Positions 9,402 through 17,664 of a stretch of 64,000 nucleotides of DNA are shown piece by piece. The position numbers were made by a program, and so were the translations under genes. The number at the start of each line of letters is the position of its first letter. Position 1 is the first letter of the stretch. The stretch is from Ectopseudomonas alcaliphila (GTDB taxonomy: Bacteria; Pseudomonadota; Gammaproteobacteria; Pseudomonadales; Pseudomonadaceae): assembly GCF_900101755.1 (NCBI RefSeq), contig NZ_FNAE01000003.1, forward strand, positions 276,715 to 340,714, written 5' to 3'. A model generated the notes under the pieces. That model was not told the DNA's origin and did not search any database. It worked only from the letters and a program-made list of their open reading frames with translations.

Positions 9402-9626
9402 TTATTTGCTGTGCTCAGGGGAGCTGGGTCCTTGAGTATATCCACGTGGTCCGGCAATACCCCAGATGACCAGACCAATAACCGGGAATATCCAGATAAG
9501 TAGAGCCCATAGAGTTTTGGTACCAACACTCTTGTCGCTGCGAAATACACTGATCACCGCCCACAGATGTAGCAGAACGATGAGGGCCGCAATTGTAATG
9601 GAAAAGTAAATGACTGGATCCGACAT
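9402..9626 (-). CDS. small membrane protein with PLDc_N-type domain
   Basis: A 74-residue inner-membrane protein with two hydrophobic helices (residues 5-27, FSITIAALIVLLHLWAVISV; and 39-58, TLWALLIWIFPVIGLVIWGI). The second segment with the P-V-I-G-L-x-x-W core followed by GPRG matches the phospholipase D nuclease N-terminal (PLDc_N) family, short anchors seen alone or ahead of cardiolipin synthases. No catalytic HKD domain is present, so no phospholipase activity is implied. AAAGGAGG upstream of the ATG is a strong ribosome-binding site. It lies downstream of two unknown genes on the same strand, 131 bp away, with a probable terminator between them. Confidence 0.8.
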   Translation of the reverse strand: MSDPVIYFSITIAALIVLLHLWAVISVFRSDKSVGTKTLWALLIWIFPVIGLVIWGIAGPRGYTQGPSSPEHSK

Positions 9627-9723
9627 GACAGGCCTCCTTTGAATAAGGTCTATGCATGTCGACAGCCACCCCGATCATTCGCTCAGATAATCGGGATGCG
9701 GGAAATAATTAAGGCAGGATAAA

Positions 9724-9740
9724 GGCTGGAAGTGCCAGCC
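9724..9740 (-). terminator. hairpin downstream of the 9758-10177 gene
   Basis: On the minus strand GGCTGG, a 5-base loop and CCAGCC are followed by TTTAT, 17 bp after the stop of the upstream gene. The stem is short, so strength is uncertain. Confidence 0.45.
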
Positions 9741-9757
9741 GAAGGCGTCAAGGGCGG

Positions 9758-10177
9758 CTAGAAAGAGTGATTGGACTTGATCACTTCAATCATCATGTTT
9801 TCGGGGTGGTTCGCGTCGCTGTCGCGCAGCGCGTCACGGTGTATGTCACTGCAGGTGAGAATCGAGCGGCTGAACTCGAATTCCTCGTCAGGGCGCGCAG
9901 ACGCGGCGGTATCTTTGCCGCAGTCGTCGCAATGCGGCTCGCTCAGGGCGTCGCTTTGAACCTGATAGCAGTTCGAGTCGATTTCCTGCAGAGAGCGCTG
10001 CATGGCCTGGGTCATGGGTTGAGGTGGCGACCACATCGCCGCCAATACAGGCGGCTGAAAGGGCTGCCAGGCCAGCAACACCAGCAGGCATGTCGAGCCA
10101 ACGATGTAAGGCCACTCGTACACCAGCTGGTTTTCTGGCTTGTTGTGAATCGGCGTTGCGCGCTTGTGTCTGGGCAC
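9758..10177 (-). CDS. membrane-anchored cysteine-containing hypothetical protein
   Basis: A 139-residue protein starting at a GTG, with GAGGAGA eight bases upstream. One hydrophobic helix at about residues 24-46 (WPYIVGSTCLLVLLAWQ) follows a basic N-terminus, predicting a cytoplasmic N-terminus and a periplasmic C-terminal domain. That domain holds several cysteines (NCYQV, HCDDCGKD, TCSDIH), which could form disulfides or bind metal. It sits 12 bp behind the 10190-10507 gene and is probably co-transcribed with it. I do not recognise the family. Confidence 0.65.
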   Translation of the reverse strand: MPRHKRATPIHNKPENQLVYEWPYIVGSTCLLVLLAWQPFQPPVLAAMWSPPQPMTQAMQRSLQEIDSNCYQVQSDALSEPHCDDCGKDTAASARPDEEFEFSRSILTCSDIHRDALRDSDANHPENMMIEVIKSNHSF

Positions 10178-10189
10178 CTGCGTATCTCC

Positions 10190-10507
10190 TCATTTCTTTT
10201 CGAGCTTTCTCATTGCCCATAAACGAGAGGTACGCGTGCGAAAAAGCGGCTCGCGCGAGTAGGTGGGTAATTGTGTGGCGTTGCAGTGCTTGACTGCCTC
10301 ATTGATGGACTCAGCGTTCTCATCCAGTGCCATATCGAAATGGATCAGGCGAATGAATTCCTGAGGACAACAACTTTCATCAAGGACGCGAACCAACCGA
10401 CGCTCTGCGTGAGCGACAGTAAGCACGATGCTCCCGTCCGGTCTTGGCGTCATGTCAACTTCGTAGTTGGCTAACGCCGTTCTGATATTTTCCAAATCAT
10501 GTTTCAT
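10190..10507 (-). CDS. hypothetical protein, 105 residues
   Basis: A soluble 105-residue protein starting at the ATG at 10507 with AAGGAG upstream; an in-frame extension to 10594 lacks such a site. It shows an alpha/beta pattern (MTPRPDGSIVLTVAHAERRLVRVL) and a basic C-terminus. No known motif is visible. It is the first gene of a likely two-gene unit with the membrane protein at 9758-10177, and a sigma-70-like promoter can be drawn at 10534-10562. Confidence 0.6.
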   Translation of the reverse strand: MKHDLENIRTALANYEVDMTPRPDGSIVLTVAHAERRLVRVLDESCCPQEFIRLIHFDMALDENAESINEAVKHCNATQLPTYSREPLFRTRTSRLWAMRKLEKK

Positions 10508-10533
10508 GAGTATCTCCTTGATAGCACCCATAA

Positions 10534-10562
10534 AACATAACGGCGTATTCAGTGCATACCAA
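10534..10562 (-). promoter_or_regulatory. sigma-70-like promoter for the 10190-10507 gene
   Basis: On the minus strand TTGGTA and TATGTT are separated by exactly 17 bases and end 27 bp before the ATG at 10507. Each hexamer matches consensus at four of six positions. Confidence 0.35.
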
Positions 10563-10611
10563 CAGTTAGGACGATTGGTAAAAAGAAAACTCAAAGTGAC
10601 ATCATTTACAA

Positions 10612-10826
10612 AAGTTGTACAAAGACAGCTTTATGTAAACTTAAGCCAGCATGGGATTGGCACTGGAAAGTCTTGCGGTAATTTTGTTCTTTGAACACAA
10701 AGCCTTGCGTTGTAGAGCAAGTTAGCTGGTTCGCACTGACAGAAAAAAATAACCTGAACCAAATCCGCGCTACGGTTTCACCCAACCACTCTTGGCAGCC
10801 GGTAAACCTGAGTGGAAGTTGTACAA
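10612..10826. repeat. two copies of an 11-bp element in an AT-rich gap
   Basis: AAGTTGTACAA occurs at 10612-10622 and again at 10816-10826, each containing the palindrome TTGTACAA. They lie in the 344-bp gap between the 10190-10507 gene and the oxidase cluster. This gap is noticeably richer in A and T than its surroundings and contains no convincing gene. The copies could be binding sites for one regulator; chance is not excluded. Confidence 0.35.
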
Positions 10827-10851
10827 GACGTTGGCGCGCCTGAAATCTGCG

Positions 10852-11673
10852 CTAGAGGGAATCCTCCACACCCTCCCGCGCTTGGCGACGCCAGATACGC
10901 GTCAACCAGCGCCAGCTGATCCAGCCGGCTGCGAGGAGGTAGACCAGGCTACCCGGCACCCACATCAGCAGGCCAGCCAGTTGCTGGTCGGCCAGGTCAC
11001 GGGATTCGCCATAGAACGTCGTGTTGCCGAAGGTGAGCAGGGCACCGAGCAGACCGGTGTGCATCAGGGTCAGGAGAATGGCCATCAGCGCGTGCGGCAC
11101 CTGCCGTGGATTGGCGCGCAGACAGGACCACCAGAACAGCCAGGCGCTGAACAGAAAACAGGCATGCTCGATGGCGTGCCACCAGGTGTTGTCCAGCGCC
11201 AGCATGTACAGGCTCGGCGTATGCCAGACCCAGATCATCGCGCCGTGCAGCATGGCCAAGGCCACCGGATAGCGGCCGCTGCGCAGAATCGCGTTGGACA
11301 CCGGCGCCATCCAGCCACCGAGCACCGCCCGCCATTGTGGCAGCGGCCGAGCCAGCGCCCAGAGCGGCGCGATGACGATCATGAACAGCATGTGCTGCAC
11401 CATATGCAGGCTGGTGCTGGTTTCCGCCCAGTCATCGATGGGGCCGAACACGGCGAGCACGGTGATGATCATCGCCAGGTGCATCCACAAGGCTTCACGC
11501 CCATGCGGGCGCACCTTGCGGCAGCCGAGGATGTACAGCAGCCAGGCCGCGCCAAGCAGCAGGGCGCTGAGTAGCAGTGGTACACGTTCGTTCAGATGCA
11601 GATGGCCGTCGAGAAGACCATGGGCGGCGGCAGTGCCGGGCAAAAGCAGGAGGGCGAGGGGAGTCAAAGGCAT
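10852..11673 (-). CDS. CtaG-like (caa3_CtaG) oxidase-assembly membrane protein
   Basis: A 273-residue polytopic protein with about seven helices and the conserved histidine/tryptophan patterns of the caa3_CtaG family (LHMVQHMLFMIVIAPLWAL, HGAMIWVWHTPSLY, WWHAIEHACFLFSAWLFW). Family members help copper or haem assembly of caa3-type oxidases. The N-terminus resembles a cleavable signal (LTPLALLLLPGTAAAHG). Its ATG overlaps the upstream membrane-protein gene by ten bases. It is the last gene of the minus-strand oxidase operon. This family differs from the Cox11-type CtaG despite the shared name. Confidence 0.88.
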   Translation of the reverse strand: MPLTPLALLLLPGTAAAHGLLDGHLHLNERVPLLLSALLLGAAWLLYILGCRKVRPHGREALWMHLAMIITVLAVFGPIDDWAETSTSLHMVQHMLFMIVIAPLWALARPLPQWRAVLGGWMAPVSNAILRSGRYPVALAMLHGAMIWVWHTPSLYMLALDNTWWHAIEHACFLFSAWLFWWSCLRANPRQVPHALMAILLTLMHTGLLGALLTFGNTTFYGESRDLADQQLAGLLMWVPGSLVYLLAAGWISWRWLTRIWRRQAREGVEDSL

Positions 11674-12017
11674 GGTGGCAGACTCAGCGTGGGCAGGGCG
11701 ACGAAGACGGTGGCGATGGCGCCGATCAGGTTCACGCCGGCGGCGAGGCGAGCCACGAAGCGCGCGGGCTGGCTTTCACGTTCGTCCCTGGCGGCGCGTT
11801 GAAACAGCCAGGCCAAACCTAGTAGTGCCACCATGGTGAACAGGCTGAGCAGAGCGAGCAGACCGTTCAGCCAGGTCCATTGCCCGTTTGCAGGATCAGG
11901 TGGCACCAGGGCACAGCCCACCGACAGGCCGCCATACAGGGCGATGAACCAGATACTCCAGAGCACCAGCCCGAGGGGGATGTGGATCGGGTTATAGGGG
12001 GAGCGTAACGGCTGCAT
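11664..12017 (-). CDS. small membrane protein of the cytochrome oxidase operon
   Basis: A 117-residue protein with three hydrophobic helices (LGLVLWSIWFIALYGGLSV, LLALLSLFTMVALLGLAWLF, AGVNLIGAIATVFVALPTL). The ATG at 12017 shares a base with the stop of the subunit I-III gene (TGATG). The open frame extends upstream, but the overlap and the N-terminus RSPYNPIHIP mark this start. No enzyme motif is seen. Position between the oxidase and CtaG-like genes points to an accessory or assembly subunit; that role is inferred from context alone. Confidence 0.75.
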   Translation of the reverse strand: MQPLRSPYNPIHIPLGLVLWSIWFIALYGGLSVGCALVPPDPANGQWTWLNGLLALLSLFTMVALLGLAWLFQRAARDERESQPARFVARLAAGVNLIGAIATVFVALPTLSLPPCL

Positions 12018-14548
12018 CACACGCCTCCGAAGGTTGGCGGGAACAGCACCACGCTGCAGTAGGTGATCCACATTACGGCCAGGCTGTATTGCCAGAGTTG
12101 TTCGACTACCAACGGCTCGTAGGGCGTGCGCTTGCACACATAGCCGTAGTGCACGCGCAGCGCCTGCAGAGCGCTGAGAATGCTTGCCAGCAGGCCATGC
12201 ACCAGGCTGTAGGTGAGCATCACCACGATCACCGCGTCATGCGCAGTGGCACGTGGCGCCAGGTCTCCAGCCAGCAGGGTCCAGAGCAGCAGCCCGACGT
12301 GCAGCGCGCCCAGCAGCGCCACTGCGACAAAACAGGTGATCAGCGCGCCGGGTTCACCCTGGCCCTGGCGCAGGCGACGTAACACGGGCCGCTGCCAGAG
12401 TACGGCGATGCTCAGCAACACGGCACTGGCGAGCAGCAGGCGCTGATCGATGACTGGATCGTCCGGCACCAGCCAGTTCGGCGATACCGTCCACAGGTAG
12501 AACCAGCCGAACAGCAGTGACAGATACAAGGCGCCGTTGGCCAGCAGGGTCACGCCCATGCCCCACAGCCCCGGACCATCACAGGTGCGCGAGTGCAGCG
12601 GCGGCTCGCCAGGCTGCACCCGCGCATCCGGCGCGGCCAACGGGTGCGCGCCGTTCTCCCAACTCCAGCGCAGCAGCACCACCGCCGCGACGATGCTGGC
12701 GGCCAACGCGACCCAGTAGAACTTGCTGAGCAGCCCCAGGCAGGTGATCGCGATGAACGCGGCAGCCGCGAACGGTAGCCAGCTGTTGCCAGGCAGATGG
12801 ATGATTTCGCGCACCTTGCCGGTCAGCGGTTCGACACCCCAAGTTTCCCGACGGCCATGGTCGATCACGGTCAGGGCGAATTCACCACGATCGATGCGTT
12901 CCTCCAGGTCGGGAATCTCCCACATCGGGTGGCGCGTGCGCACCGGCGGCAGGCTGACGAAGTTGAAGGGGCTCGGTGGCAGATGGGTACTCCACTCCAG
13001 GGTGTCGGCGTTCCAGGGGTTCTTGGTGGCCTTCTGGCCGAAGCGAAAGTGCAGGACGATATCCAGCAGCACCGTGGCGATGCCGATGGCCATGATGAAG
13101 CTGCCGATTGACGAGATCAGGTTGGGCAAATCCCAGCCCAGCCCCGACTGGTAGGTATAGATCCGTCGCGGCATGCCCATCAACCCGGTCCAGTGCATGA
13201 TCAGGAAGGTCAGGTTGAAACCGATGAACACCAGCCAGAAGCCCCATTTGCCGAGGCGCACCGACGGCATGCGTCCGGAAAAGTGCGGCAGCCAGTAATA
13301 GATGCCGGCCAGCAGCGGGAAGAACATGCCGCCCACCAGCACGTAGTGCATGTGCGCCACCACGAAATGCGTGTCATGCACCTGCCAGTCGAAGGGCACC
13401 AGTGCCAGCATCACGCCGGTCAGCCCGCCGCAGACGAAGATCACCAGAAACCCCACCAGCCACAGCATCGGCACGTGGTACAGCGGTTTGCCGACCCACA
13501 GCGTGGCGATCCAGGCGAACACCTGAATACCGGTCGGGATCGCCACCAGCATGCTCGCCGCGGAGAAGAACGCCTGCGCCAACTGCGGAATGCCCACGGT
13601 GAACATGTGGTGCACCCACAAGCCGAAGCTGATGAAACCGGTGGTGAGGATCGACAGCACCACCCAGCGGTAGCCCACCAGCGGCCGCTGGCAGAACACC
13701 GGCAACAGGGTCGAGACGATGCCGGCCGCCGGCAGGAAGATGATGTACACCTCGGGATGACCGAACAGCCAGAACAGGTGCTGCCACAGAATTGGGTCGC
13801 CGCCGCGCGCCACCTCGAAAAATGGCAGGCCAACCGCGCGCTCCAGTTCCAGCAGGATGCTGCCGAGGATCAATGGCGGGAAACCGACCACGATCATCAT
13901 CGCCATGACCAGGATGTACCAGGCGTAGATCGGCATCTTGTTCAACGACATGCCTTCGGCGCGGGTACGCAGGATCGACACCACCAGTTCGACGCCGGCG
14001 GACACCGCCGAGATTTCCACGAAGGTGATGCCGATCAGCCAGAAGTCCGAGTTCGGCCCCGGTGTATGCACCGCGCTGGACAGCGGCGTGTACATGAACC
14101 AGCCGGCCTTGGGCGCGATCCCCAGCAGCAGACTGGTGCAGAGAATCAGCCCGCCGAACAGGTAGCACCAGTAGCCCAGCGCCGACAGGCGCGGGAACAC
14201 CAGGTCACGTGCGCCGAGCATCTTCGGAATCAGGTAGACCGCCAGGCCTTCCATCATCGGCACCGCGAAGAGGAACATCATCACCGTGCCGTGCATGGTG
14301 AAGACCTGGTTGTAAACGTCCGGCTCGAGGAAGTCGTATCCCGGTATGGCCAGCTGCGTACGCACCAGCATCGCCAGCAGGCCACCGAACAGGAAGAAAC
14401 CCAGCCCGGTTAGCATGAAGCGAATGCCGACTGTGGTGTGATTGACGATGGTCAGCGACTTCCAGCCGCGTGGGTTACCCCATACGTCGTTGAACTGATC
14501 GTGCATTTGTTCCTGGGCGGCAACCTGTTCGTTGCTTGGCGTACTCAC
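12017..14548 (-). CDS. cytochrome c oxidase fused subunits I and III
   Basis: An 843-residue haem-copper oxidase core. Residues 1 to about 560 are subunit I: FTMHGTVMMFLFAVPMMEG (low-spin haem His), LFGHPEVYIIFLP (CuB His and cross-linked Tyr), VHHMFTVG, and HDTHFVVAHMHYVLVGG (high-spin and low-spin haem His). From about residue 650 a second set of helices (GMGVTLLANGALYLSLLFGWFY through YVCKRTPYEPLVVEQLWQYS) is subunit III-like. The start is a GTG at 14548 overlapping the coxB stop (GTGA). Fused I-III chains are known from other caa3-type oxidases. It oxidises cytochrome c with oxygen and pumps protons in the inner membrane. Confidence 0.93.
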   Translation of the reverse strand: MSTPSNEQVAAQEQMHDQFNDVWGNPRGWKSLTIVNHTTVGIRFMLTGLGFFLFGGLLAMLVRTQLAIPGYDFLEPDVYNQVFTMHGTVMMFLFAVPMMEGLAVYLIPKMLGARDLVFPRLSALGYWCYLFGGLILCTSLLLGIAPKAGWFMYTPLSSAVHTPGPNSDFWLIGITFVEISAVSAGVELVVSILRTRAEGMSLNKMPIYAWYILVMAMMIVVGFPPLILGSILLELERAVGLPFFEVARGGDPILWQHLFWLFGHPEVYIIFLPAAGIVSTLLPVFCQRPLVGYRWVVLSILTTGFISFGLWVHHMFTVGIPQLAQAFFSAASMLVAIPTGIQVFAWIATLWVGKPLYHVPMLWLVGFLVIFVCGGLTGVMLALVPFDWQVHDTHFVVAHMHYVLVGGMFFPLLAGIYYWLPHFSGRMPSVRLGKWGFWLVFIGFNLTFLIMHWTGLMGMPRRIYTYQSGLGWDLPNLISSIGSFIMAIGIATVLLDIVLHFRFGQKATKNPWNADTLEWSTHLPPSPFNFVSLPPVRTRHPMWEIPDLEERIDRGEFALTVIDHGRRETWGVEPLTGKVREIIHLPGNSWLPFAAAAFIAITCLGLLSKFYWVALAASIVAAVVLLRWSWENGAHPLAAPDARVQPGEPPLHSRTCDGPGLWGMGVTLLANGALYLSLLFGWFYLWTVSPNWLVPDDPVIDQRLLLASAVLLSIAVLWQRPVLRRLRQGQGEPGALITCFVAVALLGALHVGLLLWTLLAGDLAPRATAHDAVIVVMLTYSLVHGLLASILSALQALRVHYGYVCKRTPYEPLVVEQLWQYSLAVMWITYCSVVLFPPTFGGV

Positions 14549-15564
14549 GGGCGCAGTGTCTCCAGCCAGTCGGCGATGGCGTTGAGGTGCTCGGGGTCGA
14601 GATCGTCGTGAAGCGGCATGGCGTTGCCGGGCTTGAGCCGCTGGTGCTCCTGCAGCCAGCGCAACAACGCGCCGGGCTCGTTGCTCAACACGCCGGCGCC
14701 CAGCGCTGTTCGGGCACCGATATCGCTGAGGTCAGGCGCGCGGGCGCCGTCGCTGATGCCCGCCACGCGGTGACACTGACCGCAACGAGCGGCGAACACC
14801 TCGCCAGCAGGGCCGGGCAGGGCACTGACCTGTTGTTCGCGGCGCGCCTGCAGCCAGTTGGCGAAGTCTTCTTCCTCGTGAGCCTGCACATCGAGAATCA
14901 TGTGGGTGTGCTGAGTGCCGCAGAACTCCGAGCATTGGCCACGAAAGGTGCCGGCCTGATCGGCCTGCAAGCGGATGCGATTGTCCCGGCCGGGAATCAT
15001 GTCGATCTTGCCGCCCAGGCGTGGCACCCAGAACGAATGGATGACGTCGGCGCTGGTGACGTCGAGGTCCACCGGCCGACCGACCGGCAGATGCAGCTGA
15101 TTGGCAGTGACCACGCCGCTGTCCGGGTAGCGCACTTCCCACCACCACTGATGCCCGACCACCTCGATGCGCAGTGGCTGCTCACCGGTCAGCGGCAAGG
15201 GCAGCATGCGATGACCAATGGGAATGCCGAACAGCAGCAGGAGCAAAATGCTCAAGGTCGGCAGCAACAGACCGCCACCGACCAGCCAGCGCAAGGTCAG
15301 CTGGCGAGCCCGTGCGGCGTCCATCTGAGGATGTTCGCGGCGCATGGCATGCACCCACAATGCCGTCACCACAATCAGCACCAGGGTGGCGAACGCGCAC
15401 ATCGCCCACCACAGCATGGCCACTTCATGCGCCATCGGCCCCGCCGGGTCAAGCGTCGATTGCGGCCCCTCGCAGGCAACGAGAAACGGAACTGCCAGCG
15501 TCAGCGTGGTCAACTTGAAACAGGGGTTCAGCCAATGGCGCTTCTGTTTCAGCTCATCACTCAT
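14545..15564 (-). CDS. coxB: cytochrome c oxidase subunit II with C-terminal cytochrome c domain (lipoprotein)
   Basis: A 339-residue subunit II. The N-terminal lipobox PFLVAC predicts a lipoprotein, and two membrane helices follow at about residues 45-65 and 90-110. The CuA site is intact (HSFWVPRLGGK; CSEFCGTQHTHM). A C-terminal haem-binding CGQCH with a distal MPLHDDL methionine makes this a caa3-type subunit that carries its own electron donor. The frame extends far upstream, but the ATG at 15564 begins the family N-terminus. No strong ribosome-binding site is visible. Its start lies only 18 bp from the divergent DUF2231 gene. First gene of the oxidase operon. Confidence 0.93.
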   Translation of the reverse strand: MSDELKQKRHWLNPCFKLTTLTLAVPFLVACEGPQSTLDPAGPMAHEVAMLWWAMCAFATLVLIVVTALWVHAMRREHPQMDAARARQLTLRWLVGGGLLLPTLSILLLLLFGIPIGHRMLPLPLTGEQPLRIEVVGHQWWWEVRYPDSGVVTANQLHLPVGRPVDLDVTSADVIHSFWVPRLGGKIDMIPGRDNRIRLQADQAGTFRGQCSEFCGTQHTHMILDVQAHEEEDFANWLQARREQQVSALPGPAGEVFAARCGQCHRVAGISDGARAPDLSDIGARTALGAGVLSNEPGALLRWLQEHQRLKPGNAMPLHDDLDPEHLNAIADWLETLRP

Positions 15565-15582
15565 CTGTTCAGGGAGGCCCGG

Positions 15583-16041
15583 ATGGCCGAAATAAAGGAA
15601 GTTATCGTCAGCCGCGCGGCCATCGCCGGGCATCCGCTGCATCCGATGATGATCCACTTTCCCGTCGCCGCACTGCTGGGGCTGGTGGCGACCGATATCG
15701 CCTATCTGCTCCTGGCCGACCCATTCTGGGCGCGGGCCAGTCTCTGGCTGGCAGGCGTCGGCGCGTTCGGTGGCTGGGTGGCGAGCATGGCGGGGCTGGT
15801 CGATCTGCTTACGGTCAGCAGCATCCGGCGCAAGATAACCGCCTGGTGCCACGCCATCATCGCGGTGATGATGCTGTCGCTGGCATCGCTTAACTGGTTG
15901 CTGCGTTACGCCGGTCCGGAACAGGGTATGGAGCACTGGGGGATATATCTGTCGCTGCTGACCGCAGGTCTTATTGCGTTGGCGGCCTACCTGGGCGGGC
16001 GTCTGGTGTACGAGCACGGCGTTGGTGTCGATACGCGATGA
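15583..16041 (+). CDS. DUF2231 membrane protein
   Basis: A 152-residue protein with four membrane helices. The N-terminal signature AGHPLHPMMIHFPVAALLGLVATDI is typical of DUF2231, whose paired histidines before the first helix may bind haem or metal. AGGGAGG precedes the ATG at 15583. It is divergent from coxB with almost no gap, so its promoter must lie inside coxB. Members are often found beside respiratory or cytochrome genes; a redox role is plausible but unproven. Confidence 0.85.
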   Translation: MAEIKEVIVSRAAIAGHPLHPMMIHFPVAALLGLVATDIAYLLLADPFWARASLWLAGVGAFGGWVASMAGLVDLLTVSSIRRKITAWCHAIIAVMMLSLASLNWLLRYAGPEQGMEHWGIYLSLLTAGLIALAAYLGGRLVYEHGVGVDTR

Positions 16042-16120
16042 ACGACTCGGGCCCGACTTGCCAGCTACTGGAAGGTAGAGAGAGCGGGGCGGGCCAGGCA
16101 TGTTCTCGGGTACTCCGTGG

Positions 16121-16534
16121 TCAGAAAGGTTTGGCCAGCACCAGCCAGAGCGTGGCACCGATGAGGGAGGTCAGCAGTAGGCCGATCAGTACGCAGTCGC
16201 GGCGCAATGCCGGCTCGGCGACACGGTCGATACGCAGAATCAGCACGCCGCACAGGGCATGACAGAGCACCATTCCAGCCACCGTGGTGAGCTTGATGAT
16301 CAACCAGGGGGCGAAGATGGATTCACGTAGAAACAGCACCGTGCCCGAACCGATGGCCAGCAAGGCAGCAGGCGTGGCGAGCAGGTTGAAGACCAGGCGC
16401 GTGAGGTAGGCATGGTCTCGGTAGAACAGGTCATCGTTGCTGCGTGAGCCCGTGGCGATCATCGCCGGCAGATACAACAGAGCGCCGCACCAGCAGATCA
16501 GCGCCATGAAGTGCAGCAGTTTGAGCAGTGGCAT
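16121..16534 (-). CDS. CopD/HemJ-like four-helix membrane protein
   Basis: A 137-residue protein with four hydrophobic segments. KLLHFMALICWCGALLYLPAM, with its His and Trp, and the later CHALCGVLILRID resemble the CopD and HemJ superfamily of small membrane haem or copper proteins. GGGAGAG lies ahead of the ATG at 16534. It converges on the DUF2231 gene and lies upstream of the oxidase operon, which fits a haem or copper role near oxidase biogenesis. I cannot separate a copper-resistance CopD domain from a protoporphyrinogen-oxidase-like HemJ by eye. Confidence 0.75.
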   Translation of the reverse strand: MPLLKLLHFMALICWCGALLYLPAMIATGSRSNDDLFYRDHAYLTRLVFNLLATPAALLAIGSGTVLFLRESIFAPWLIIKLTTVAGMVLCHALCGVLILRIDRVAEPALRRDCVLIGLLLTSLIGATLWLVLAKPF

Positions 16535-17112
16535 TGATGCTCTCCCGTGCGTCCGTTCATTCCGAGCACGTGGCCCTGGAGGGGCAGGCCACGACGTTGT
16601 GACTGCCTGATGCGATTTGAGTTCGGCCACGCTCAAGAGCGAGCCTCGATTGCCTTCAAAAGGAAAAAGAAGGAACCGCCGCAAGGAGAAGGAGGAGACG
16701 GTGCGGCGGCCCGGGGAAGCAAGAGCTCGTTCGACGTGGCGCAACTGCGCGTGCCAGGTCACTAACTGGCCCCTGGCAAAGCTCCCCTGATAGAGAGAGT
16801 TCCGCCGGCGGGCCAGCGTTCAAGGTTTTTGCCGGGATTGATGATCAGCACGACCATCGAACCGCAGAGAATTGAAACCCACCCGTGAGTTTTCACTCAC
16901 TGCAAGAGAACGCTGCGCAAAGGCGCTTCATTGACTACCTCGGCATGCCGGCCCAGGCGGTCAACTGGTGCGTGCACACCTGAAGCCGGTTCAGGTTGCC
17001 GCTTGGAATATTCCCTGAACGATCAGCGCAGCTTGCACGTCGGTATCCATGTAGGCCCCAAGACGGGACATACCACCTAGCAATGGCCGTTTAGCCGGCC
17101 CGGAGACGACAC
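16535..17112. other. 578-bp gap without a confident gene
   Basis: The left part is purine-rich (around 16660-16700, many AAGGA repeats). A GTG-started 32-codon frame at 16885-16983 (ending AVNWCVHT) is the only small frame worth noting, but its ribosome-binding site is weak and its first bases form the hairpin GTGAGT-TTTC-ACTCAC. A GAACGA-N17-TCGGT pair at 17017-17044 could be a weak AlgU-type promoter for the DUF2383 gene. Otherwise nothing is recognised. Confidence 0.4.
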
Positions 17113-17577
17113 ATGGATCTCACCGACGATCGTAAAGACCTGGTACGCACCCTCAACAAGCTGATCGAAACCTGCAAGGACGGCGAGGCCGGCTTCAAGG
17201 TCTGCGCCGAAGACGTCAAGCGACCCGACATGAAGCAACTCTTCTCGAAACGCTCGCGGCAATGCGCCGAAGCAGCGGAAGAACTGCAACGGAGCGTACT
17301 GGAACTGGGCGGCGAGCCCGAGGACAGCACCAGCGTGGGGGCAGACCTGCACCGCCGCTGGGTCGACCTGAAATCACTGATCACCGGCAAGGACGAAGAG
17401 GCGATTCTCAACGAAGCCGAGCGCGGCGAGGACGTCGCCAAGGAACGCTACAGCGAAGCCATGACCCAGAATCTGCCGGCGGATATCCGCAGCATGGTCG
17501 AGCGCCAGTACCAGGGCGTGCTGCGCAATCACGATGAAGTGCGCGCGCTGCGTGACGTAGAGCGCGCAAGAAGCTGA
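17113..17577 (+). CDS. PA2169-family DUF2383 four-helix-bundle protein
   Basis: A 154-residue all-helical protein of the PA2169/DUF2383 family of ferritin-like proteins of unknown function. It shows VRTLNKLIETCKDGEAGFKVCAED at the start, the LFSKRSRQCAEAAEELQ helix, a GGEPEDSTSVGADLHRRW loop, and a C-terminal ERQYQGVLRNHDEVRALRD helix. GGAG precedes the ATG. Family members occur near general stress genes; PA2169 itself lies close to glgA in P. aeruginosa, and glgA is about 12 kb away here. A shorter-loop paralogue follows 87 bp downstream. Confidence 0.9.
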   Translation: MDLTDDRKDLVRTLNKLIETCKDGEAGFKVCAEDVKRPDMKQLFSKRSRQCAEAAEELQRSVLELGGEPEDSTSVGADLHRRWVDLKSLITGKDEEAILNEAERGEDVAKERYSEAMTQNLPADIRSMVERQYQGVLRNHDEVRALRDVERARS

Positions 17578-17664
17578 TAGCGCCTATGCCGGGCGTGCGC
17601 AGTGCGCCGCCTGGCTGCGCAGGCCCCCTGGCCAAGCCAGCAAGCGCGACGGGAGGTTTAGCGC

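Noticed and set aside
10650..10680. TGGCAC...CTTGC resembling a sigma-54 promoter
   Set aside because: Spacing between GG and GC is 14 rather than 10 bases.
10652..10726. 24-codon plus-strand frame (MGLALESLAV...)
   Set aside because: No ribosome-binding site; lies in an AT-rich spacer.
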